From SG8-30 sp964406445 (GTDB lineage Bacteria > Pseudomonadota > Gammaproteobacteria > Steroidobacterales > Steroidobacteraceae): a DNA stretch of 42,078 nt. The translations under genes were made by a program, and so were the position numbers. Below, piece after piece: positions 1 through 7,731 of the stretch. The number at the start of each line of letters is the position of its first letter. Positions within the stretch are counted from its first letter, which is position 1. The notes beneath the pieces are model-generated. The model was given only the letters and a program-made list of their open reading frames with translations, was not told the origin of the DNA and did not search any database. The stretch lies in the NCBI GenBank assembly GCA_964406445.1, contig CAYORU010000031.1:1-42078 (forward strand), read 5' to 3'.

Positions 1-213
1 CGGCAGGCGCACGTTGCGGGCCGGCACGACGGTCGAGATGGCGTGCTTGTAGACCATCTGGCTCACCGAGTTGCGCAGCAACACGACGAACTGGTCGAAG
101 GAATCGATCTGGCCTTGCAGCTTGATCCCGTTCACCAGGTAGATGGACACCGGCACGCGCTCCTTGCGCAGCGCGTTGAGGAAGGGATCCTGCAGGGACT
201 GACCTTTGGCCAT
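1..213 (-). CDS. hfq: RNA chaperone Hfq (3' end outside window)
   Basis: Hfq is a hexameric Sm-like protein that pairs small regulatory RNAs with mRNAs. The 71 visible codons begin MAKGQSLQDPFLNAL and contain the Sm1 motif (GQIDSFDQFVVLL) and the Sm2 segment (YKHAISTVVP), nearly identical to enterobacterial Hfq. The coding sequence runs off the left edge, so the variable C-terminal tail is not visible. The ATG at 213 is preceded by AAGGAG eight bases upstream. It lies downstream of miaA on the same strand, the usual order in Gammaproteobacteria. The 122 bp gap to miaA shows no convincing -35/-10 pair. Confidence 0.97.
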   Translation of the reverse strand, partial: MAKGQSLQDPFLNALRKERVPVSIYLVNGIKLQGQIDSFDQFVVLLRNSVSQMVYKHAISTVVPARNVRLP

Positions 214-335
214 CTCAATATCTCCTTGTTTTTCAATATCTTATTTGATTTTCAAGCGGTCGCTGCGGGCGGTATTCCCTTCCCTGGACATCCCGGAGTG
301 CCAACCCTCAGCCTGAGCGCCGCGGGCTTGCGACT

Positions 336-1292
336 CTAGCATAGGCCCGGTCCGTCCCCGGCCCCTTCGAGCCACCGCCCGATGCGGTCCGAGATGCGGC
401 CGCAAGCGGCGGAATCAAGTGCGTCGAACCATTCGGCCGCCGGCTCCGCCCGGAGCCAGGTCAGCTGGCGCCTCGCCAGCTGCCGGGTCGCGATCACGCC
501 GCGCTCGACGGCCTGCGGCAAGGTGCTGCGGCCCTCCAGGAACTCCCACAGCTGGCGGTAGCCCACGCAACGCACCGAGGGCATCGACTCGTCGAGGTCG
601 CCCCTCGCGTGCAGCCTTCGAGCCTCCTCCAGCAGTCCGAGTTCCATCATCCGCAGGAAGCGCCGCTCGATCCGGTCGGCGAACTCGGGCCGCGAGGCTG
701 GCGCCAGCACGAGCCGCAGCGCGCCGGCCGCGACCGAGCCGCGCAGGTCCTCGCGCTGACGCGCGCTGATCGGCCCGCCGGTCAGGGTGATCACCTCGAG
801 CGCCCGCTGGATCCGCTGGCGGTCGCCGGGACGGATGCGGCCCGCGGCCTCGGGGTCGAGCCGGGCCAGCTCGGCGTGCAGCGCCGGCCAGCCCTCCGCG
901 GCGGCGCGCGCATCGAGGCGCCGCCGCAGCTCGGGGTCGGCCGCCGGCAGCGGGGCGAGCCCCGATTGCAGGGCGCGGAAATAGAGCATGGTCCCGCCGA
1001 CCAGGAGCGGCACGCGGCCACGGCGGCGGATGCCCTCGATCGCCGCCCCGGCGTCCGCCACGAAGCGGCCCGCGGAGTAGCGCTCGGCCGGGTCGAGGAT
1101 GTCGACGAGGTGATGCGGCACGGCCTCGAGCACCGGGCGCGGCGGCTTCGCCGTGCCGATGTCCATCTCCCTGAAGACCTGCGCGGAGTCCACGCTCACG
1201 ATCTCGAGGGGGAAGCGCTCGACCAGGGCCAGCGCCGCGTCGGTCTTGCCGGCGCCCGTCGGCCCCATCAGCATCACGACCGGGCCGCCCAC
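336..1292 (-). CDS. miaA: tRNA dimethylallyltransferase MiaA
   Basis: MiaA transfers a dimethylallyl group to the N6 of A37 in tRNAs reading UNN codons, the first step of ms2i6A synthesis. The 318-residue product has the P-loop GPTGAGKT at residues 10-17, the VDSAQVF segment at 34-40 and the IGTAKP motif at 45-50, all typical of the family, and normal length. The chosen start is a GTG at 1292, one base after the mutL stop; an in-frame ATG six codons later is possible but would shorten the strand before the P-loop. It is probably co-transcribed with mutL. Confidence 0.95.
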   Translation of the reverse strand: MGGPVVMLMGPTGAGKTDAALALVERFPLEIVSVDSAQVFREMDIGTAKPPRPVLEAVPHHLVDILDPAERYSAGRFVADAGAAIEGIRRRGRVPLLVGGTMLYFRALQSGLAPLPAADPELRRRLDARAAAEGWPALHAELARLDPEAAGRIRPGDRQRIQRALEVITLTGGPISARQREDLRGSVAAGALRLVLAPASRPEFADRIERRFLRMMELGLLEEARRLHARGDLDESMPSVRCVGYRQLWEFLEGRSTLPQAVERGVIATRQLARRQLTWLRAEPAAEWFDALDSAACGRISDRIGRWLEGAGDGPGLC

Positions 1293-1293
1293 T

Positions 1294-3054
1294 TCAGCGC
1301 CCGCGCAGGAACAGCCGGTCCAGCTCCGCGAGCGTGATCCGCGTCCAGGTGGGCCGGCCGTGGTTGCACTGGTCGGCGCGCTCGGTGCGCTCCATGTCCC
1401 GGAGCAGCGCGTTCATCTCCGGAAGCGTCATGACCCGGTGCGCGCGCACCGCCGTCCGGCAGGCGAGAGACGCCAGCAGCTCGTCCTGTCGCGCCTCGAT
1501 GCGGTGCGTCGCGCCCTGCGCCGCCAGGTCGGCCAGCGCATCGCCGAGCAGCGCGGCGACGTCCGCGCCGGCGAGCGCCGCCGGCACCTCGCGGATCGCC
1601 AGGCTCGTCGGCCCGAGTCGCTCGACGCCGAGCCCGGCGGCCGCGAGCGCGTCCCGCTGTTCCTCGGCGAGCGCCGCCTCGGCGGGACTCACCGCGAGCG
1701 TCACCGGAACGAGCAGCGGCTGGCGGGCGGCGCCCCCCGGCGCCGCCCGCGCGGCCTTGAGGCGCTCGTAGAGCACCCGCTCGTGGGCGGCGTGAATGTC
1801 GACGAGCACCAGCGAGTCGCGCGCCTGGGCGAGGATGTAGACGCCGTGCAGCTGCGCGAGCGCGTACCCGAGCGGCGGCGACTCGGCGGCCGCGGCCACG
1901 GGCCTCGCCTCGACCGCCGGCGGCGCGCCGGCGGACCTCGCCAGCACCGTCCAGTCGCCGCCCGCCGCCCGCGGCTCCGCCAGCGCCAGCCCCGGCCGCT
2001 CGGCAGGCCCGGGCAGCAGGCGCGCCGAGTCTGCGGATCCGGTGGCGGAGGACGCCGGGCGGGTCGCGGCCAGCGCGCGCTCCACGGACCGAAACAGGAA
2101 GTCGTGCACCTCCCGCGGCTCGCGGAAGCGCAGCTCGAGCTTCTGCGGGTGGGCGTTGACGTCCACCGCGGCCGGATCGAGCCCGAGGTAGAGCACGTAG
2201 GCCGGGTGGCGACCGCCGTAGAGCACGTCGCGGTAGCCCAGCCGCACCGCGCCGCCGAGCAGCCGGTCCCGCACCATGCGTCCGTTCACGAACAGGTACT
2301 GTGCATCCGGCTGCGCGCGCGAGAAGGCCGGCAGGCCGAGCCAGCCGCGCAGCGTCATGCCGGCGACCGTGTGCTCGACGTGGACCGCGTGCCGGACGAA
2401 GTCCTCGCCGACGAGCCGCGCCACGCGCGCCTCCTCGGCCTCGCGACCCGCCGCGGGCGGGAGCGACCACAGCTCGCGGCGGTTGTGCGAAAGCTCGAAG
2501 CCGCAGTCGAACCGCGACAGCGCCAGCCGCGCGAGCGTGCGCGCGAGGTGCTGGAACTCGGTGGACTCCGTGCGCAGGAACTTGCGGCGCGCGGGCACCC
2601 CGTGGAACAGGTCGCGCACTTCCACGGTCGTGCCGGGAGGCTGCGCGACCGGCCGCGGACCCTCGAGCCGACCGTCGGCGAAGACGACCTCGAAGCCCTG
2701 CGCCGCGCCCACGGCGCGCGAGGCGAGCCGCAGGCGCGAGACCGAGGCGATCGACGGGAGCGCCTCGCCGCGGAAACCGAGCGTGCCGACCGCGGCGAGG
2801 TCGTCGAGCGAGGCGATCTTGCTGGTCGCGTGCCGCGACAGCGCGAGCGCAAGCTCGTCGGCGGCGATGCCCTGCCCGTCGTCGCGCACGCGCAGGAGCT
2901 GCACCCCGCCACGCTCCGCCTCCACGGAAACGCGCCGGGCGCCCGCGTCGAGGGCGTTCTCGGCCAGCTCCTTGACCACGGAGGCCGGCCGCTCGACCAC
3001 CTCGCCGGCGGCGATCTGGTTGACGAGGTTGTCCGGCAACAGGCGGATCGGCAT
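1294..3054 (-). CDS. mutL: DNA mismatch repair protein MutL, endonuclease type
   Basis: MutL couples MutS mismatch recognition to strand removal. The 586-residue protein has an N-terminal GHKL ATPase domain with catalytic E29 and Mg-binding N33, and the RHATSKI segment. A proline/alanine-rich linker leads to the C-terminal dimerisation domain. There, residues 419-430 read DIHAAHERVLYE, which fits the metal-binding endonuclease motif DQHA-X2-E-X4-E with only Q changed to I. The later ACRTAVRAH and QCNHGRPT blocks are the other conserved elements of that nuclease site. Enterobacterial MutL, which relies on MutH, lacks the motif. The ATG at 3054 follows a TATACT box by 24 bases and has no clear Shine-Dalgarno sequence. 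Confidence 0.95.
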   Translation of the reverse strand: MPIRLLPDNLVNQIAAGEVVERPASVVKELAENALDAGARRVSVEAERGGVQLLRVRDDGQGIAADELALALSRHATSKIASLDDLAAVGTLGFRGEALPSIASVSRLRLASRAVGAAQGFEVVFADGRLEGPRPVAQPPGTTVEVRDLFHGVPARRKFLRTESTEFQHLARTLARLALSRFDCGFELSHNRRELWSLPPAAGREAEEARVARLVGEDFVRHAVHVEHTVAGMTLRGWLGLPAFSRAQPDAQYLFVNGRMVRDRLLGGAVRLGYRDVLYGGRHPAYVLYLGLDPAAVDVNAHPQKLELRFREPREVHDFLFRSVERALAATRPASSATGSADSARLLPGPAERPGLALAEPRAAGGDWTVLARSAGAPPAVEARPVAAAAESPPLGYALAQLHGVYILAQARDSLVLVDIHAAHERVLYERLKAARAAPGGAARQPLLVPVTLAVSPAEAALAEEQRDALAAAGLGVERLGPTSLAIREVPAALAGADVAALLGDALADLAAQGATHRIEARQDELLASLACRTAVRAHRVMTLPEMNALLRDMERTERADQCNHGRPTWTRITLAELDRLFLRGR

Positions 3055-3078
3055 GGCGGGTCCCCCGCAGGGGTGCCG

Positions 3079-3084
3079 AGTATA
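3079..3084 (-). promoter_or_regulatory. Possible -10 box (TATACT) for mutL
   Basis: On the minus strand TATACT ends 24 bases before the mutL ATG and would give a leader of about 18 nt. No -35 hexamer is recognisable 16-18 bp upstream. The same box with nearly the same spacing precedes queG and valS, which is why it is listed. Confidence 0.4.
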
Positions 3085-3114
3085 GGCCCTGCCGCCATGG
3101 GGCGGCCGCGCGCT

Positions 3115-4437
3115 TCAGCCGCCGCCGAAGGGGATGTCGAGGACCGTGCCGGCGGCGACGCCGGCGCTCGCGAGGTTGTTCGCCCGCAGCAGCGCGTCCA
3201 AGCTCACGGCGTAGCGGCCCGCGACCTCGTCGAGCGACTCGCCGGCCGCGACCACGTGCCTGAGCGGACGTCCGCGCTCGGCCGCCGCCAGCTGCGCGAT
3301 GCGCGTGCCCGGGGGCGGGCTGTCGTAGAAATAGCGGCGCACGCCGGCGTGGATGGCGTCGGCGAGGCGGCGCTGGTGGGCCGGGTCGCGCAGCCGCCGC
3401 TCCTCGTCCGGGTTGGATATGAAGGCGGTCTCGACCAGCATCGACGGAATGTCGGGGGCAGTCAGCACGGCGAAGCTGCCGAACTGCACCTCGCTCCTCT
3501 TCAGCTCGCCGACCCCGTCGAGCTGGCGAAGCACACTGTCGGCGGCGTCGCGGCTCGCGCTGATCGCGGCGTTCTGCGAAAGATCGAGCAGCACGGTCGC
3601 GAGCACGTCGTTCTTGTCGTCGAGCTTGACGCCGCCGACGAGGTCGGCGGCGTTCTCGCGCTCGGCGAGCCAGCGCGTGGCTTCGCTGCTGGCGCGCCGC
3701 TTCGACAGGATGTACACCGACGAGCCGCGCACGCTGCGGTTGATGAAAGCGTCGGCGTGCACGGACACGAACATGTCCGCCTGCTGGGTCCGGGCCCGGT
3801 TGACGCGCTGGCGCAAGGGCACGAAGTAATCGCCCGTGCGCGTCAGCACCGCGCGCATGCCGGGCTCGGCGTTGATGCGTTCGGCCAGCAGCCTGGCCAC
3901 CTTGAGCGTGACGTCCTTCTCGCGGGTGCCGTGCTTGCCGATCGCGCCCGGATCCTCGCCGCCATGGCCGGCGTCGATCGCGATGACGATGTCGCGCTGC
4001 TGGCCGGGAGCGTGCGCGGCCTTGATGGGCTTGAGCGGCGCCGCCGCGGCCGGGGCCCCCAGGTCCACGACCAGCCGGTGGCCGTAGGTGTCGTTCGGCG
4101 GGGTGACGAAGGCGGTGGGCTCGGCCATCTGCGCCAGATCGAGCACGAGACGCGTCTTGCCCGGCTCGGGGGCGCCAATCCTGAGCGAGCGCACGTGGCC
4201 GGCGCCGGCAGGCAGGTTGAGTCGCGCCGGGTCCCAGGAGGAACGGTCGAGGTCCACGACGACGCGTGCCGGGCCCACGAGCGTGAAGACGTTCCAGCGT
4301 GGCTCGGCCGACAGGTCGAGCACCACGCGGGTCGAATCGGGGCTGGCCCATAGCCTGACGTCGCGCACCTCGACGCCTGAGGCAAGCGCGGGCGCGGCCA
4401 GGACGGCGGACAGCGCGGTTGCCCAGAAAGTGCGCAT
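3115..4437 (-). CDS. amiB: N-acetylmuramoyl-L-alanine amidase, AMIN-Amidase_3-LysM
   Basis: This periplasmic zinc amidase cleaves the amide bond between MurNAc and the stem peptide to split septal peptidoglycan during daughter-cell separation. The 440-residue protein has a signal peptide (about residues 1-19), an AMIN domain (about 22-127), an Amidase_3 domain (about 148-372) and a C-terminal LysM domain (about 393-438). Zinc ligands are visible as H158 (in DAGHGG), E173 and H227 (in SVHADA), with catalytic E336 (in LVETAF). Its place between tsaE and mutL matches amiB of Gammaproteobacteria; AmiC-type naming would also be defensible. A separate promoter lies just upstream, so it need not depend on tsaE transcription. 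Confidence 0.94.
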   Translation of the reverse strand: MRTFWATALSAVLAAPALASGVEVRDVRLWASPDSTRVVLDLSAEPRWNVFTLVGPARVVVDLDRSSWDPARLNLPAGAGHVRSLRIGAPEPGKTRLVLDLAQMAEPTAFVTPPNDTYGHRLVVDLGAPAAAAPLKPIKAAHAPGQQRDIVIAIDAGHGGEDPGAIGKHGTREKDVTLKVARLLAERINAEPGMRAVLTRTGDYFVPLRQRVNRARTQQADMFVSVHADAFINRSVRGSSVYILSKRRASSEATRWLAERENAADLVGGVKLDDKNDVLATVLLDLSQNAAISASRDAADSVLRQLDGVGELKRSEVQFGSFAVLTAPDIPSMLVETAFISNPDEERRLRDPAHQRRLADAIHAGVRRYFYDSPPPGTRIAQLAAAERGRPLRHVVAAGESLDEVAGRYAVSLDALLRANNLASAGVAAGTVLDIPFGGG

Positions 4438-4467
4438 CGCTTCGAGGATCCAGGAAAAGTCGGGGAT

Positions 4468-4496
4468 ACTTTATGTAGCCTGACCGTCAATTTCAA
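4468..4496 (-). promoter_or_regulatory. Predicted sigma-70 promoter of amiB
   Basis: On the minus strand TTGAAA (4496-4491) and TAAAGT (4473-4468) are separated by exactly 17 bp, predicting a start near 4461 and a leader of about 24 nt before the amiB ATG at 4437. The stretch is AT-rich against its surroundings. Confidence 0.6.
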
Positions 4497-4523
4497 GCAG
4501 ATCAGCGAGATACGGCTACAAGC

Positions 4524-5027
4524 TCAATTGCTTCCTGCAGCGGGGACCGTGCCCGCCAGCAGCCGCTGCCGAAGCCGCGCCAGCCAGGCCGCGCCCTGCC
4601 CGCTGGCCCCGACCACCGTCGCCTGCCGGCCGCGGCCGGCCAGTTCGAGACCCACCGAGAGGTCGGCGGCGAGTGCGCCGGCCCGCTCCGGCCATTCCAC
4701 CACCACGAGCGCGGCCCCGGCGGCGAGGTCGCGAAAGCCCAGTTCGTGCAGCTCGGCCGGACCGGAGAGCCGGTAGAGGTCCAGGTGCAGCACCTCGCCT
4801 GCGGGCGTGTCGTAGGGCTCCGCCAGCGTGTAGGTCGGACTGCGGATCGGGCCGGTCACGCCGAGCGCCCGCAGGAGGCCGCGTGTCAGCGTCGTCTTGC
4901 CGGCGCCGAGGTCGCCGGCGAGCGTGAGCATCGCGGGCTCCTGCGGCCGGGTCGCGGCGAGCGCGGCGCCGAGCGCTTCGGTCGCCGCCGCGTCGGCGAG
5001 CCCTACGCTCAGCGCGGGTTCACGCAT
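4524..5027 (-). CDS. tsaE: tRNA threonylcarbamoyladenosine biosynthesis ATPase TsaE
   Basis: TsaE is the ATPase that works with TsaD-TsaB to make t6A at position 37 of ANN-decoding tRNAs. The 167-residue product has the Walker A motif GDLGAGKTT at residues 38-46, the conserved SPTYTL segment near 64-69 and a LHLDLYRL strand near 81-88, all hallmarks of the YjeE family at the usual length. Its ATG overlaps the end of nnrD by 19 bp, so the two are probably translationally coupled. Confidence 0.94.
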   Translation of the reverse strand: MREPALSVGLADAAATEALGAALAATRPQEPAMLTLAGDLGAGKTTLTRGLLRALGVTGPIRSPTYTLAEPYDTPAGEVLHLDLYRLSGPAELHELGFRDLAAGAALVVVEWPERAGALAADLSVGLELAGRGRQATVVGASGQGAAWLARLRQRLLAGTVPAAGSN

Positions 5028-6481
5028 TCGCGCAGCGCCTCGACGACGTCGCCGGCCACGAGGCCCCGCTCGCCGCGCGTCGCGCCCGCATCGGCTGCGA
5101 GCGCGTGCACCAGCACGCCACAGGCCGCGGCGCGCTCGAGGCTGCCGAACTGCGCCAGGAGCGCCGCGATCACGCCGGTCAGCACGTCGCCCATGCCGGC
5201 GCTCGCCATGCCGGGATTGCCGCGGTCGCAGACCCAGGGCGTGCCGCCCGCGCGCAGCACGAGCGAGTGGGCGCCCTTGAGTACCGCCACGCCGCCGAAA
5301 TCCGCCGTGAGCCTGCCAATCGCCCCCAGCCGGTCGGCCTGGACCTCGGCCACGGAGTCGCCGAGCAGCCGGGCAGCCTCGCCCGGATGCGGTGTCAGGA
5401 TCCAGTCGTCGCGACGCCGCCGACGAGCGGCCAGCAGGTTGAGCCCGTCGGCGTCGACCACCCGCGGACCGGGTGAATCCATGGCCGCGGCGAACAGCGC
5501 GCGGCTCCAGTCGTCCTGGCCCAGGCCCGGACCGAGCGCCACCACGTCGGCGCGCTCGAGCAGCGGCACCAGGCCGGCGGCGTCGCTCACGCCGCGGACC
5601 ATGAGTTCCGGCCGGCCGGCCACGATCGCCGCGACGTGCTCCGGGCGCGTCGCGACCGTCACGAGGCCCGCGCCAGCGCGCAGGCAGGCCTCGCCGGCGA
5701 GACGGGCAGCGCCGGCCATGCCGGGCCCGCCGCCGACCACCAGCACGCGGCCGTGCTCGCCCTTGTGCGCACCGCGTGGTCGCGGCGGCAGCCAGCCGGC
5801 CAGCAGTCCGGGGTCGAGCCGACGGAGCCGGGGCGGCGGGACGGGCGCCCGCACGCCGAGGTCCGCGAACGCAAGTTGCCCCACGTGCACCGAGGCCGCG
5901 CCGACATAGAGCCCGGTCTTCAGGCCCACGAAGGTGATCGTCCGCCGGGCGCGCACGGCGACCCCCAGCACCGCCCCGGTATCCGCATGCAGGCCCGACG
6001 GCAGGTCGAGCGCGAGCACGGGCCGTCCTGAAGCGTTGATCGCCTCGATCGCCGCGCCGAGTGGTCCCTCGACGGGCCGGTCGAGACCGGTGCCGAACAG
6101 CGCGTCGACGACCACGTCGGCGGCCGCGACGAGCGCGCGATCGAACGCCACGGTCGAGCCTCCTGCCGCGACGAAGTCCGCGTGCGCCCGGGCCGCGTCG
6201 CCTCGCAGGCGGGCGGGGTCGGCGAGCGCGGCGACGGTGACCTCGAGGCCTGCCTCGCGCGCGAGCCGGGCCACGACGTAGCCGTCGCCGCCGTTGTTGC
6301 CAGCGCCGCAGGCCACCAGCAGGCGCCGCGCCGCGGGCCAGGCGCCGAGCAGCTGGTCGAAGGCCGCCTCCCCGGCCCGCTGCATCAGCGTGTAGCCCGG
6401 GATGCCCTGCGCGTCGATGGCGTGCCGGTCCATCGCCCTGACGTCGGCGGCGGAATGCACGGCGGCGGGCAACGTCGTCAT
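5009..6481 (-). CDS. nnrD: Bifunctional NAD(P)H-hydrate epimerase / dehydratase
   Basis: This enzyme repairs hydrated NAD(P)H (NADHX). The N-terminal YjeF_N domain epimerises R-NADHX and the C-terminal ribokinase-like domain dehydrates S-NADHX using ADP or ATP. The 490-residue protein has the epimerase motif GAGNNGGDG at residues 59-67, VVDALFGTGL after it, and near the end the dehydratase segment GNPGMASAGMGDVLTG. The reading frame stays open far upstream, but similarity begins at the ATG at 6481, which lies one base after the start site predicted from the palindromic TATACT. The message may therefore be leaderless. The gene is divergent from queG and overlaps tsaE. Confidence 0.94.
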   Translation of the reverse strand: MTTLPAAVHSAADVRAMDRHAIDAQGIPGYTLMQRAGEAAFDQLLGAWPAARRLLVACGAGNNGGDGYVVARLAREAGLEVTVAALADPARLRGDAARAHADFVAAGGSTVAFDRALVAAADVVVDALFGTGLDRPVEGPLGAAIEAINASGRPVLALDLPSGLHADTGAVLGVAVRARRTITFVGLKTGLYVGAASVHVGQLAFADLGVRAPVPPPRLRRLDPGLLAGWLPPRPRGAHKGEHGRVLVVGGGPGMAGAARLAGEACLRAGAGLVTVATRPEHVAAIVAGRPELMVRGVSDAAGLVPLLERADVVALGPGLGQDDWSRALFAAAMDSPGPRVVDADGLNLLAARRRRRDDWILTPHPGEAARLLGDSVAEVQADRLGAIGRLTADFGGVAVLKGAHSLVLRAGGTPWVCDRGNPGMASAGMGDVLTGVIAALLAQFGSLERAAACGVLVHALAADAGATRGERGLVAGDVVEALRECVNPR

Positions 6482-6486
6482 GGCGG

Positions 6487-6498
6487 CCAGTATACTGG
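6487..6498. promoter_or_regulatory. Palindromic bidirectional -10 (nnrD / queG)
   Basis: CCAGTATACTGG is a perfect 12-bp palindrome in the 39-bp gap between two divergent start codons. It presents TATACT at -10 on both strands: 6491-6496 for queG (predicted start 6503, leader 18 nt) and 6494-6489 for nnrD (predicted start 6482, leader about 1 nt). No good -35 hexamer is visible on either side. Confidence 0.6.
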
Positions 6499-6520
6499 TG
6501 CGCCCGCCCGCCCCCGCCGC

Positions 6521-7594
6521 ATGCGCCGCCCGCTCCCGCCCGCCGAACTCGACGACCTCAAGGCGTACCTGCGCGACGCCGCGACCGCGCTCGGCTTCCA
6601 GCAGGTCGGCGTCGCCGGCACCGACCTCGCGGCCGACGAGGCGCGCCTCGATCGCTGGCTCGCCGAGGGCCGCCACGGCGAGATGGATTTCATGGTCCGC
6701 CACGGCCGGCGCCGGAGCAGGCCGGCCGAACTGGTGCCGGGCACGCTCAGGATCATCTCCGTGCGCATGGACTGCTTCGCTCCCGGCGCGCCGGCGGCGG
6801 AGGTGCTCGCCGATCCGGAGAAGGCCTACGTCGCACGCTACGCGCTCGGCCGCGACTACCATCACGTGCTGCGGCCGCGGCTGCAGAAGCTCGCCGACTC
6901 GCTGGAGCGGCGCGTCGGGCCCTTCGGCTACCGCGCCTTCGTCGACTCCGGCCCGGTGCTCGAGAAGCCGCTCGCGCGCGACGCGGGCCTCGGATGGATC
7001 GGCAAGCACACCAACCTGATCAACGCGCAGGCCGGTTCGCAGTTCGTGCTCGGGGAGCTCTTCACCGACCTGCCCCTGCCGGTCGACACGCCCGGGACCG
7101 ATCGCTGCGGCAGCTGCAGCGCCTGCCTGCCTGCCTGTCCGACCGGCGCGATCACCGCGCCCTACCAGCTCGACGCGCGCCGCTGCATCTCCTACCTCAC
7201 CATCGAGTACCACGGGATCATCGCGGCGGAATTCGCGGCTTCCATGGGCAACCGCGTGTTCGGCTGCGACGACTGCCAGCTCGCCTGCCCCTGGAACAAG
7301 TTCGCGCGCGACGCTGCCCATCCGGACTTCCGCGCGCGCAACGGGCTCGATTCCCCGGACCTCGTCGAGCTGTTCGGCTGGAGCGAGCGCGAGTATCTCG
7401 TGCGCACCGAGGGCAGCGCGCTGCGACGCCTCGGCTACCGCCGCTGGCTGCGGAACCTCGCGGTCGCGCTCGGCAACGCGCCGTCCACCGACCGCGTGAC
7501 CGCCGCGCTCGAGGCGCGTCGTGGGTTCCCCGACGCGGTGGTGGCGGCCCAGGTCGCCATGGCGCTGGCGAGGCACGGCAGCGCCGCAGGATAG
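6521..7594 (+). CDS. queG: Epoxyqueuosine reductase QueG
   Basis: QueG is a cobalamin- and iron-sulfur-dependent enzyme that reduces epoxyqueuosine to queuosine in tRNA, the last step of the pathway. The 357-residue protein shows the ferredoxin-like motif CGSCSACLPAC (C196, C199, C202, C206) and a second cysteine cluster in GCDDCQLACPWN, giving two [4Fe-4S] sites. Length and motif order are normal for the family. The ATG at 6521 was chosen because similarity starts there and it lies 24 bases after the -10 palindrome; the frame is open further upstream only across nnrD. There is no clear Shine-Dalgarno sequence. Confidence 0.95.
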   Translation: MRRPLPPAELDDLKAYLRDAATALGFQQVGVAGTDLAADEARLDRWLAEGRHGEMDFMVRHGRRRSRPAELVPGTLRIISVRMDCFAPGAPAAEVLADPEKAYVARYALGRDYHHVLRPRLQKLADSLERRVGPFGYRAFVDSGPVLEKPLARDAGLGWIGKHTNLINAQAGSQFVLGELFTDLPLPVDTPGTDRCGSCSACLPACPTGAITAPYQLDARRCISYLTIEYHGIIAAEFAASMGNRVFGCDDCQLACPWNKFARDAAHPDFRARNGLDSPDLVELFGWSEREYLVRTEGSALRRLGYRRWLRNLAVALGNAPSTDRVTAALEARRGFPDAVVAAQVAMALARHGSAAG

Positions 7595-7731
7595 GCGACC
7601 AGGGTCACAGTTCCCGCTTTAGTCCGACGAATCGCCGGCCGACATTCCGTAAAGTCGGTGCGCAGGAAAATCTCGAATCGACACGGGAGGTCGGCGGGCG
7701 GGGCGGATCGCAGCCAGCGCTGCCAGGAGTG

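Noticed and set aside
214..335. Sigma-54 site (TTGGCAC) upstream of hfq
   Set aside because: The -12 TTGC element is missing at the required spacing.
1153..4353. Very long open frames opposite mutL and amiB (over 1000 codons on each strand)
   Set aside because: They overlap well-recognised genes, have Arg/Pro/Ala-rich composition typical of antisense frames in GC-rich DNA, and show no domains.
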